NCBI GenBank assembly: GCA_026399515.1
Contig: JAPLQT010000062.1
Coordinates: 6,219-41,796 of the forward strand
Reading direction: 5' to 3'
Source: Pseudomonadota bacterium
GTDB lineage: Bacteria > Pseudomonadota > Gammaproteobacteria > Burkholderiales > Rhodocyclaceae
Length of the DNA: 35,578 bases
Both the position numbers and the translations under genes were made by a program. Positions 17,898 to 25,668 of the stretch are shown here, in pieces. Position 1 is the first letter of the stretch. Every line of letters begins with the position of its first letter. The notes beneath the pieces were generated by a model that saw nothing but the letters and a program-made list of their open reading frames with translations, ran no database searches and was not told the origin of the DNA.

Positions 17898-18961
17898 AAC
17901 CCATCGTAGATGACGTCCGCATCAAGGAGATCAAGGAGCTGGCGCCTCCCGCACATATCCTGCGCGAATTCCCGGCCACCGACGCGGCGGCCGATACTAC
18001 CTACGCCGCCCGCCAGGCCATCCACCGCATCCTGCACGGGGCCGATCAGCGCCTGCTGGTGGTGATCGGTCCCTGCTCGATACACGACCATGACGCGGCG
18101 CTCGAATATGCGCGCAAGCTGCATGCGGCGCTGCCCGGTTACAGCGACGACCTGCTGATCCTGATGCGGGTGTATTTCGAGAAGCCGCGCACCACGGTCG
18201 GCTGGAAGGGCCTGATCAACGACCCGCGTCTCGACAGCAGCTACCGGATCAACGAAGGTCTGCGCCTGGCGCGCCAACTGCTCTACGAGATCACCGAACT
18301 GGGCCTGCCCTGCGCCACCGAGTTCCTCGACGCCATCACGCCGCAATACACCGCCGACCTGATCAGTTGGGGCGCCATCGGCGCGCGCACCACCGAATCG
18401 CAAGTGCATCGCGAACTGGCCTCCGGCCTGTCCTGCCCGGTGGGCTTCAAGAATGGCACCGACGGCAATATCCGCATCGCGGTCGACGCCATACGCGCTG
18501 CAGCCAGCCCGCATCATTTCCTCTCGGTGACCAAGGCCGGCCATTCGGCCATCGTCTCGACCAACGGCAACGAGGATTGCCACGTTATCCTGCGCGGCGG
18601 CAAGCAGCCAAACTACGATGCGGCCAGCGTCGATGCGGCTTGCAACGAACTCGGCAAATCCGGGCTGGCGGCGCGGGTGATGATCGATTTTTCCCATGCC
18701 AATTGCAGCAAGAAATACCAGCGCCAGGTGGAGGTGGCGCGCGAAGTCGGGGAGCAGATCGCCGCCGGCGACGACCGCATCTTCGGCATCATGGTTGAGT
18801 CGCATCTCAAGCCGGGTCGGCAGGACCTGCTGCCCGGCAAGCCGCTCGAATATGGCGTGAGCATCACGGATGCCTGTATCGGCTGGGAGGACAGCCTGAC
18901 GGTACTCGACATCCTGGCCGACGCCGTGAAGCGGCGCCGTCTGGCGCTGACCGAGGAGTAG
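17894..18961 (+). CDS. aroG: 3-deoxy-7-phosphoheptulonate synthase (DAHP synthase, type I)
   Basis: This is the first enzyme of the shikimate pathway: it condenses phosphoenolpyruvate and erythrose 4-phosphate to DAHP. The 355 residues match the AroFGH class. Typical segments are VVIGPCSIHD (Cys metal ligand), YFEKPRTTVGWKGLINDP, GARTTESQVHRELASGL, PVGFKNGTDGNI, FSHANCSKK, MVESHL and SITDACIGWE. The N-terminal segment KEIKELAPPAHIL is the regulatory extension that in this class confers feedback inhibition by an aromatic amino acid; which one cannot be told. It stands alone, 69 nt after the tup regulator and 30 nt before the glycosyltransferase gene. Confidence 0.97.
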   Translation: MKPIVDDVRIKEIKELAPPAHILREFPATDAAADTTYAARQAIHRILHGADQRLLVVIGPCSIHDHDAALEYARKLHAALPGYSDDLLILMRVYFEKPRTTVGWKGLINDPRLDSSYRINEGLRLARQLLYEITELGLPCATEFLDAITPQYTADLISWGAIGARTTESQVHRELASGLSCPVGFKNGTDGNIRIAVDAIRAAASPHHFLSVTKAGHSAIVSTNGNEDCHVILRGGKQPNYDAASVDAACNELGKSGLAARVMIDFSHANCSKKYQRQVEVAREVGEQIAAGDDRIFGIMVESHLKPGRQDLLPGKPLEYGVSITDACIGWEDSLTVLDILADAVKRRRLALTEE

Positions 18962-18991
18962 CGTCTTGGCCGGCCGCCGAAGCAGATAGGC

Positions 18992-20512
18992 GTGGCCTTC
19001 GATTTCGCCACCCGGCCACGCCGGACATTCTTCTACCTGCTGGCGGCGACGCTGTTGTTCCGTTGCTGGCTGGCCGCGGCCATGCCCATCACCGGCGACG
19101 AAGCCTACTTCATCTGGTGGGGCAAGATTCCCGATTGGGGGTTTTACGATCACCCGCCGATGATAGGCTGGTGGCTGGCGGGACTGCTGACGGTTTCGGA
19201 TGCGGAGTGGTGGTTGCGGCTGCCGGCGGTGTTGCTGCCGGGCGCGCTGGCGCTGGGGACGGCGCGGGCATTGCGCCGCCACGGCGAGGTCATCGCCTGG
19301 GGTGGGGCGATCCTGGTGCTGCTGGCGCCTGCGGATGTCTGGAATGTCTTCATCACCACCGACACGCCGCTGATCTATTTCTCCTTCTTCTCGGCGCTGG
19401 CCTTCCTGCGCGCCGCCCGCGACGACGACCGTCGCTACTACGCCTTGGCCGGCCTGCTGCTGGCCGGTGCGGTGCTGTCGAAATATTTCGCAGCTTTGCT
19501 CGGCTTCGCCTACCTGCTGCATGCGCTGCTTCGTCCCAACAAGCGCAAGTTGACAGGACTGCTGTGGTGTTATGCCGGTGTATTGCCGGCCCTGGCCCTG
19601 ATGGCGTGGTGGAACGCCGGCCACTGCTGGCCGAACTACATGTTCAATTTCGTCAATCGCCACGGCGATGCCGGGTGGTCGGCGCGGACGCCCTTGCTTT
19701 ATGCGGCGACGCTGCTCTACCTGCTGACCCCGCCGGTCATCTGGCTGCTGGTGAAACGCCGTGCCGTCGTGGCGACGCATTGGGCCATGGCCGAGGGTCG
19801 TGCCATGATGCTGGTGGCATTCGCCCCGCTGGCCTTGTTCGCCGGCCTGTCGCTGGTCAAGCTGATCGGCCTGCACTGGGTGCTGTCCTTCCTGCCCTTC
19901 GTGTTCATGCTTCTGGTGCAGGCGATCGAGATCGCGACACTGCGTCGGCTAGTGAATTTCTTCATCGTCTTCGCCGCGCTGCATGTCGTGGCGATTGTCG
20001 CCGTTGCCCAATTCCCGCTCGAGGCCTGGCAGCGCACGCGGCTCTATGACGGCATCGTGCTGACCTTCGAGAGCCAGCAGTTGCTGGAGCATCTCCGCCC
20101 CTACGAGCAGGACTATGTCTTCGCCAGCGACGGCTATTCCAACGCGGTGACGCTGGGCTATAACGCCCGCCGCTATTTCCTGGTGTTCGGCGAAGCGTCC
20201 AGCCATGCGCGCCATGACGACATCCTCACCGACTTCCGGGAACTGGCCGGCAGGAATATCCTGATCCTGCGCAAGAGTCCGCCCGAGCCGGGCTATTACG
20301 AAACCTATTTCCGCGAGGTCGAGACGCAGCGCTTCACGGTGCGCGGCGCAATGTTCTACATGGTGCTGGGCCGTGGCTTCGACTATCCAACCTACAGGGA
20401 GCGGGTGCTGGCCAAGGTGCGCGACAAGTACTATGCGATTCCCGCCTGGTTGCCGCAGAATGGCTGTTATTTTTGCGAGCGCTATTTTCCGGGGACCGTA
20501 TGTCGCAAATGA
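18992..20512 (+). CDS. Integral membrane glycosyltransferase, GT39/ArnT-like (GT-C fold)
   Basis: The 506-residue polytopic protein begins at GTG 18992. After the first helix comes ITGDEAYFIWWGKIPDWGFYDHPPMIGWW, the first periplasmic loop that carries the catalytic Asp-Glu of GT39/PMT-type enzymes. About ten further hydrophobic segments follow, then a soluble C-terminal domain of about 150 residues. Family members transfer a sugar from a polyprenyl phosphate donor to a protein or lipid at the periplasmic face. The ATGA overlap with the next gene, a polyprenyl-phosphate pentosyltransferase-like enzyme, suggests that gene helps supply the donor. Acceptor and sugar are unknown. Confidence 0.88.
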   Translation: MAFDFATRPRRTFFYLLAATLLFRCWLAAAMPITGDEAYFIWWGKIPDWGFYDHPPMIGWWLAGLLTVSDAEWWLRLPAVLLPGALALGTARALRRHGEVIAWGGAILVLLAPADVWNVFITTDTPLIYFSFFSALAFLRAARDDDRRYYALAGLLLAGAVLSKYFAALLGFAYLLHALLRPNKRKLTGLLWCYAGVLPALALMAWWNAGHCWPNYMFNFVNRHGDAGWSARTPLLYAATLLYLLTPPVIWLLVKRRAVVATHWAMAEGRAMMLVAFAPLALFAGLSLVKLIGLHWVLSFLPFVFMLLVQAIEIATLRRLVNFFIVFAALHVVAIVAVAQFPLEAWQRTRLYDGIVLTFESQQLLEHLRPYEQDYVFASDGYSNAVTLGYNARRYFLVFGEASSHARHDDILTDFRELAGRNILILRKSPPEPGYYETYFREVETQRFTVRGAMFYMVLGRGFDYPTYRERVLAKVRDKYYAIPAWLPQNGCYFCERYFPGTVCRK

Positions 20513-21435
20513 GGTCGCAAATGAGGTCACAAGCGAGTTCGCTGCTACGCCTGATGCGCCCGTTGCAGTGGGTGAAGAACGGTTTCGTCCTGGTCGGCCT
20601 GCTGTTCGGCCATGCCTGGAACGATCCGCAGCGCCTGACACAGGCGCTGCTGGCCTGCGCCGCCTTCTGCCTGCTGTCGTCCGCGGTGTATGTGATGAAC
20701 GACCTGATCGACCGCGAGGCCGATCGGCGCCATCCGCTCAAGCGCCGGCGGCCCCTGGCGAGCGGCGAGGTCGGCGTGCCGGCGGCGCTGGTGCTGATGG
20801 CGGCTTGTCTCGCCGGCGGCTATGCCCTGGTGGCGTTGAGCGCCAACCGGGCGGCCTGGCTGTTCTCCGCCTATGTCGTGCTGAATATCGCGTATACGCT
20901 GGGACTCAAGCATGTGGTGGTGCTGGATGTGTTCATCATCGCCGCCGGCTTCATGCTGCGCATCCTCGTCGGCACCTTGGGGATCGGCATCGCGCCGTCG
21001 CAATGGCTGCTGCTGTGCGGTTTGATGCTGACGCTGTTCCTCGGCTTCGCCAAGCGCCGCGCCGAACTCGGCGCCATGGGGGCAAGCGCCAAGACCGGAG
21101 AGGCGGGAAGCGGCCACGCCGCTACACACCGCCGCGTGCTCGAACATTATTCGCCCGCCCTGCTCGACCAGATGATGACCGTGGCCACCGCCGGCACCAT
21201 CGTGTCTTACAGTCTGTACACCGTCAGTCCGGAGACGCTGGCGCTGCATGGCACGACCCATCTGATCTATACCGTGCCCCTGGTGATCTACGGCATGTTC
21301 CGCTACCTGTTCCTGCTGCATCGCCGCGGCGGCGGCGGCGACCCGACGCAGCAACTGCTCACCGATCCGCACCTGCTGGCGGCGCTGGCCGGCTGGGTAA
21401 CGCTGGTGCTGCTAATGCTGGGACGATGGTTGTGA
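20509..21435 (+). CDS. UbiA-family prenyltransferase, decaprenyl-phosphate phosphoribosyltransferase-like
   Basis: The roughly 308-residue membrane protein contains the Asp-rich motif NDLIDREADRRHPLKRRRPLASGEV and a second loop region KHVVVLDVFIIAAGFMLRILVG. Both match the branch that joins phosphoribosyl pyrophosphate to decaprenyl phosphate (mycobacterial Rv3806c) rather than quinone-forming UbiA. About nine membrane helices are visible. The start is taken as ATG 20509 because it forms an ATGA overlap with the glycosyltransferase stop. ATG 20500 and 20473 in the same frame are possible; the 12-bp unit ATGAGGTCGCAA is repeated there. The last 24 nt overlap the convergent histidine kinase gene. 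Confidence 0.85.
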   Translation: MRSQMRSQASSLLRLMRPLQWVKNGFVLVGLLFGHAWNDPQRLTQALLACAAFCLLSSAVYVMNDLIDREADRRHPLKRRRPLASGEVGVPAALVLMAACLAGGYALVALSANRAAWLFSAYVVLNIAYTLGLKHVVVLDVFIIAAGFMLRILVGTLGIGIAPSQWLLLCGLMLTLFLGFAKRRAELGAMGASAKTGEAGSGHAATHRRVLEHYSPALLDQMMTVATAGTIVSYSLYTVSPETLALHGTTHLIYTVPLVIYGMFRYLFLLHRRGGGGDPTQQLLTDPHLLAALAGWVTLVLLMLGRWL

Positions 21436-22785
21436 CGTCGAGTCCGCTGCGGTCGGTGAAGAATTCAACGGAAACACCACGCTGACCGCCAGGCCTCTTC
21501 CGCTTTCTCCGTCGCTCAGAGCCAGCTTGGCACCGTGCAATTCGGCGATGCGTTGCACGATCGAAAGGCCGAGGCCGCTGACGACTTGATCCTGCCCGGC
21601 CGCACCGCGGTGGAAGCGCTGAAACGCAAGCTCGCGCTCCGCGGCCGGAATTCCCGGACCGCTGTCGCTGATACGCCAGACCACCCCGGATCGATCCGCG
21701 CTCAGCGTGACTCTGACGCGACCGCCGGCGGGAGTGTAACGGATGGCGTTGTCCAGCAGGTTGCGCAACAGGATCTGCAGCATCGTCTTGTTACCCATCA
21801 CCGCGGCATCGACGGCGTCGAGTTCCAGCGCGATCTGCTTGCCCACGGCGGCGGCGCCATGCGCGGCACAGATTTCCTCGGTCAGCATTTTTAACGGCAG
21901 CGGTTGAACATCGGCAAACGCCTGTTCGGGATCGAGGCGCGCCAGGGTCAGCAATTGGTCGACGAGATGCGCGGCCCGATCGACGCCGAGGCGCAGTTGC
22001 TCGATGGCGTGCCGGCGTTCCGCGTCGTCGCTGGAGCGCTGCGCCACTTGCGCCTGGGCTGCCAGCGCGGCGAGCGGCGTGCGCAGCTCGTGGGCGGCGT
22101 CGGCGGTGAAGCGGCGTTCGTTCCCCAGCGTCTGTTCGACGCGCTGGAACAGACTGTTCAGGGCCACCAGCAGCGGCTTGATCTCCAGCGGGGCGCGCGC
22201 CGGCGCCAGGGGATCGAGATGAGATGGCTTGCGACGGTTGATCTGCGCAGCAACGGCATCGAGCGGCGCCAACCCGTGCCGTGTCGCCAGCCAAACCCAG
22301 ATACCCAGGAGCGGCAGTCCGAAGAGTGCCGGCACCAGCAGCTGCCAGGCAATGTCCGAGACCAGTTCATTGCGAATGTCGTGGCTTTCACCGACCTGCA
22401 CCTGGAACCGTCTTGCCGCATCCCATTGGCTGTAATAGCGCCAGTGCTTTTGTTCCGAGAAGCCGTCGCCGTTCGCCATCGGCGACCGCGGCGCGTTCGA
22501 GGAGTGCAGAACGAGGCTGCCGTCGGCGTCCCATATCTGGAAGCTCAGCTTCTGCTGGTATTTGTGTTCGACCTCGCCGATTTCCGCAACGTCGCCTTCC
22601 TCATGCGACGCGATCGCCAGCAAGGTCTGGGCAGTCTGGACCAACTGGGCATCGAACAATTCATCGATTTCGTGGTGGGTCTCGACGAAAGAGAAACCAA
22701 GGGTCGCCAGCCAGAATATCGTCACTCCTCCCAGGAGCGGCAGCAACAGCCTCCGCCGCAGCGAGAACCAGGCCGTGCTCGTCAT
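21412..22785 (-). CDS. Sensor histidine kinase, QseC-like
   Basis: The 457-residue inner-membrane kinase has helices at about residues 12-32 and 146-166 flanking a periplasmic sensor of roughly 110 residues. The phosphoacceptor is His232 in AAHELRTPLAAL. The ATPase domain shows LLRNLLDNAIRYTP (N box), ISDSGPGIP (G1) and GLGLSIVQRI (G2). Its start overlaps the stop of the response regulator by 4 nt, so the two are coupled as a QseBC/PmrAB-type pair. The signal cannot be told from the sequence. Its 3' end overlaps the UbiA-like gene on the other strand by 24 nt. Confidence 0.94.
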   Translation of the reverse strand: MTSTAWFSLRRRLLLPLLGGVTIFWLATLGFSFVETHHEIDELFDAQLVQTAQTLLAIASHEEGDVAEIGEVEHKYQQKLSFQIWDADGSLVLHSSNAPRSPMANGDGFSEQKHWRYYSQWDAARRFQVQVGESHDIRNELVSDIAWQLLVPALFGLPLLGIWVWLATRHGLAPLDAVAAQINRRKPSHLDPLAPARAPLEIKPLLVALNSLFQRVEQTLGNERRFTADAAHELRTPLAALAAQAQVAQRSSDDAERRHAIEQLRLGVDRAAHLVDQLLTLARLDPEQAFADVQPLPLKMLTEEICAAHGAAAVGKQIALELDAVDAAVMGNKTMLQILLRNLLDNAIRYTPAGGRVRVTLSADRSGVVWRISDSGPGIPAAERELAFQRFHRGAAGQDQVVSGLGLSIVQRIAELHGAKLALSDGESGRGLAVSVVFPLNSSPTAADSTSQPSSQH

Positions 22786-23444
22786 TTGGTCTTCTCGATC
22801 AGGTAGCCGACCCCGCGCAGGGTCTTGATGAGATCGGCACCGAGCTTGCGGCGCAGATGATGGATATGCACTTCGACGGCGTTGCTGTCCGGTTCGTCGG
22901 TCCAGCCATAGATGCTGGATTCCAGTTGGGCGCGCGTCATCACATGGCCGGCATTTTCCAGCAGGGCATGCAGGATGGCAAATTCACGCGTGCCGAGATC
23001 CACCGACACTCCCGCCAACGAAACCTGATGAGTCGCCAGATCCAGCTCCAGCGCGCCATGGACCAGCTTGGGCGCGGCTCGCCCGCCGCTGCGCCGGGTG
23101 AGCGCACGCAGCCGGGCCGCCAGTTCGTCGAGATCGATAGGCTTGACCAGGTAGTCGTCGGCGCCGGCATCCAGGCCGGCGATCTTGTCGGCGACGGCAT
23201 CCCGCGCGGTGAGTATCAGCACCGGCAGCGTCTCCTTGCGGGCCCGCAGGCGGCGCAGCAATTCCATTCCGGACAGGCGCGGCAGGCCGAGATCGAGCAC
23301 CACCAGATCGAACTTTTCGGTTTTCAAGGCGAGATCCGCGCTGACGCCGTCTTTCAACCAATCGACCGCGAAGCCCGACTGGCGCATGCCGATGGTGAGG
23401 CCGTCGCCAAGTTGCGGATCATCTTCGACCAGGAGGACGCGCAT
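22782..23444 (-). CDS. OmpR/PhoB-family response regulator, QseB-like
   Basis: The 220-residue regulator has a receiver domain (acidic pair in VEDDP, phosphoacceptor Asp51 in LVVLDLGLPR, Lys in LVKPIDLDEL) and a C-terminal winged helix ending in EVHIHHLRRKLGADLIKTLRGVGYLI. It should be phosphorylated by the downstream kinase. It starts 3 nt after the cyclase stop, with GGAG inside the cyclase 3' end as ribosome site. This places cyclase, regulator and kinase on one transcript. Confidence 0.95.
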   Translation of the reverse strand: MRVLLVEDDPQLGDGLTIGMRQSGFAVDWLKDGVSADLALKTEKFDLVVLDLGLPRLSGMELLRRLRARKETLPVLILTARDAVADKIAGLDAGADDYLVKPIDLDELAARLRALTRRSGGRAAPKLVHGALELDLATHQVSLAGVSVDLGTREFAILHALLENAGHVMTRAQLESSIYGWTDEPDSNAVEVHIHHLRRKLGADLIKTLRGVGYLIEKTK

Positions 23445-23447
23445 GGT

Positions 23448-24686
23448 CTACGCGCTCCGTGCCAGGACACAGACTGCGAGCGGTTCGCTCTTGCCTTTGG
23501 CGGCGATCTCGCGCCGGCCTGACAAGGCGGCGCCGATGGCCTGCGCGGTCGCGGCCGAAGCCAGCAGCTCCCCCGCGCCCGCCGCGTCACAGATCCTTTG
23601 CGCCGTATTGACGGTGTCGCCGATAAAATCATAGGCCTTGACGGTATTGCCGCCTAGCACGCCTTCCACCACCGGCCCGTAATGCAGGCCGATGCCGGCG
23701 CGGAGGCCGCTACCGCCATCACTGATTTGCGGCAGTGCCGCCAACAGGGCACGGCCGGCCGCGGCGGCCTGGGCGGCATCGACGAACACCGCCATCACTT
23801 CGTCGGCCGTGTATTTGAGCTTGATCGGGACAAACGGCAGCAGGCAGTTTTCCGCGATGCGATAATATTCATTGAGCATGCCAACCACGGTTTCCGGCGC
23901 TTGCCGCTCGCTCCACGCGGTGAAGCCGCGCAGGTCCATGAACAGCACGGCACGCTCGACGCGCTGCAAGTTGAGCGTGGCCGAGTCGGCGATGGCGCGT
24001 TCGAGTATGCCGCTGCCCAGCGACCATTCGGAATACTCGCGCAGGCGCGCGGCCAACTCGCGGATGACCGATAGCGAGCGGCGCAGGTTGAGATCGGCGA
24101 ATCCCAACAGGACGCCGATCAGCAACAGCACGATGGTCAGGAACACGTGGGCGGAGTCGCCGAAAAAATCTTCCAGCGTGGTCCTCCCCTGGCCGGAGAG
24201 CGCTTCGAACAAGGCATACATCAGCAAGGGAATGGTGGCGCGCAGCAGGTTTTCGAGAATCACCAGCGGCGCCAGGATACGCCCGGCATGCGCTTGCCAG
24301 CCTTGCAGCAGCGTGAAGGCCAGCGCATAGCTCCAGTAGGCCTGGTGGTGCCATTGGGTGAAGAACCTTATCCCTTCGAGTCCGGCTTCGCTCAGCGAAT
24401 ACAGCAGCGGGCCGACCAGGTTGACCAGGAATGCCAGCCGCCAGCCGCGCTGCCCGGCATAGCCGAACACCATTGCCTGTCCGATACCGGCCAGCAGCAG
24501 CAGGTAGGGATCGGGCTCGATGAAATAGCCCTGCACGCTGGGCGCCAGCAACAGCTCCAGGATCAACAAGGTCAGCGGCACGTGGCCGCTGTGGGTGAAG
24601 AAGTCGCGCGCCACGCGCGAGGCCAGGGTGTCGCCCAGGCCGGGCAGTGGCGAGCGGGTCAGATAGTCCGGAAGGTCCTGGCGCAT
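23448..24686 (-). CDS. Membrane-bound class III adenylate cyclase
   Basis: The N-terminal half (residues about 35-200) has five or six hydrophobic segments and no recognised named sensor. The C-terminal class III cyclase domain starts near residue 243. Metal-binding Asp251 (VLFMDLRGFTAW) and Asp295 (KYTADEVMAVF) are present, as are adenine-selecting Lys291 and Asp353 (AYDFIGDTVN), and the transition-state residues Asn360 and Arg364. The enzyme should be active, more likely on ATP than GTP. It leads an operon with the two-component pair, so cAMP output and phosphorelay are co-expressed. The CNB/GGDEF-like protein at 13196-14188 is a possible reader of its product; that link is inference. Confidence 0.9.
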   Translation of the reverse strand: MRQDLPDYLTRSPLPGLGDTLASRVARDFFTHSGHVPLTLLILELLLAPSVQGYFIEPDPYLLLLAGIGQAMVFGYAGQRGWRLAFLVNLVGPLLYSLSEAGLEGIRFFTQWHHQAYWSYALAFTLLQGWQAHAGRILAPLVILENLLRATIPLLMYALFEALSGQGRTTLEDFFGDSAHVFLTIVLLLIGVLLGFADLNLRRSLSVIRELAARLREYSEWSLGSGILERAIADSATLNLQRVERAVLFMDLRGFTAWSERQAPETVVGMLNEYYRIAENCLLPFVPIKLKYTADEVMAVFVDAAQAAAAGRALLAALPQISDGGSGLRAGIGLHYGPVVEGVLGGNTVKAYDFIGDTVNTAQRICDAAGAGELLASAATAQAIGAALSGRREIAAKGKSEPLAVCVLARSA

Positions 24687-24784
24687 CGTGATCCGATGTT
24701 AACGCGGAATACATATTATGTGCTCATCGAAACTGGATTCATCGGTTCCGGCGTCACGCCATCGCGGTTCAGGACGGGTTCGCT

Positions 24785-25621
24785 TCAGACCCAGGTCAGG
24801 TTGGCCGCCGACAGGTGCGCGACATCGACACCCACCAAGGTCACCGAATTGCCGCTACCCAAATCTATCGTGACGTCGTTCCCTGTCACATGGATGTGGC
24901 TCGCCAGCGATGCGCTGTCGTGGATGTCGGTGCCGTTGAGTCCGCTATGGATCTGCAGCTTGTCCGATGACGCATGGAAATTGAAGATCAAGTCGTGCCC
25001 GTTGCCCGATTGCAGTTCGAAGGTGTTGACCGCGCCGCCGCCGGTGTCGTCAGTCGCGCCTTGAACCAGGGTGGACAGGCTGGCGTACTTGGGATCGCTG
25101 GCGAGGGTGGTCGACAGGACCGGATTGGCCTTGAGGAAATCGTCAAGGGAGTGGGTCTTCGTACCTCCGGCGACCAGGATGTCATCGCCCGAGCCGCCGT
25201 TCAAATGGTTCTGTCCGTGGTTGGTTTCGCCGCCGGCGATCAGGATGTCGTTCCCGCTGCCGCCGTCGAGCGTGTTGTTGCCGTCGCCGCCATCCAGGAC
25301 GTCGTTGCGGGTGCCCCCGACGAGCTTGTCGTCTCCCTGTGCGCCGGTTAGAACGCTGTCGTGCAGGTCGTTGCCATGCAGTTCATGGTCGGTTCCCGTG
25401 GTCTTGTGGTATTCATAGCCATCATGGCCGTCCGACACGGCATCCGGCTGGTCGACAGAAGGTGTTCCGGTGGTGATGGGACTCGTTGTGGAGAGCAGTG
25501 CGGTACCGGTACCGCCACTACCGGTTGAAGTGTGTTCGGCATCGGTCGCGCCGATGGTATGGGTGTCGTCTTCGATATGCGTCGTACCGGTATTCGTGAC
25601 GGTGTGTGCGTTATCACTCAT
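24785..25621 (-). CDS. Short RTX (hemolysin-type calcium-binding repeat) protein
   Basis: The 278-residue acidic protein has a Thr/His/Asp-rich N-terminus without a signal peptide. Residues of about 90-150 form RTX nonapeptide repeats (GAQGDDKLVGG, NDVLDGGDGNNTLDGG, GGSGNDILIAGG, GGSGDDILVAGG), which bind calcium as a parallel beta-roll. The C-terminal 100 residues (FELQSGNGHDLIFNFHASSDKL and GNDVTIDLGSGNSVTLVGVD) match the type I secretion C-terminal target region. An AAGGAG site precedes ATG 25621. It lies 47 nt after the P-type ATPase gene. No type I exporter is in the window. No catalytic domain is seen, so it may be a calcium-binding surface or adhesion protein. Confidence 0.88.
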   Translation of the reverse strand: MSDNAHTVTNTGTTHIEDDTHTIGATDAEHTSTGSGGTGTALLSTTSPITTGTPSVDQPDAVSDGHDGYEYHKTTGTDHELHGNDLHDSVLTGAQGDDKLVGGTRNDVLDGGDGNNTLDGGSGNDILIAGGETNHGQNHLNGGSGDDILVAGGTKTHSLDDFLKANPVLSTTLASDPKYASLSTLVQGATDDTGGGAVNTFELQSGNGHDLIFNFHASSDKLQIHSGLNGTDIHDSASLASHIHVTGNDVTIDLGSGNSVTLVGVDVAHLSAANLTWV

Positions 25622-25668
25622 TTGTCTGGCTCCTTAAAAGCGGTTATGGAGCCTGCAGATTACGGGGG

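Noticed and set aside
17639-19876. Minus-strand 745-codon frame opposite the tup regulator, aroG and the glycosyltransferase
   Set aside because: It runs through three well-supported genes on the other strand and is Arg/Gln-rich without domains.
24687-24784. Terminator after the RTX gene
   Set aside because: Only a 5-bp stem (GGCGT/ACGCC) with one-base loop and no T-run is present.
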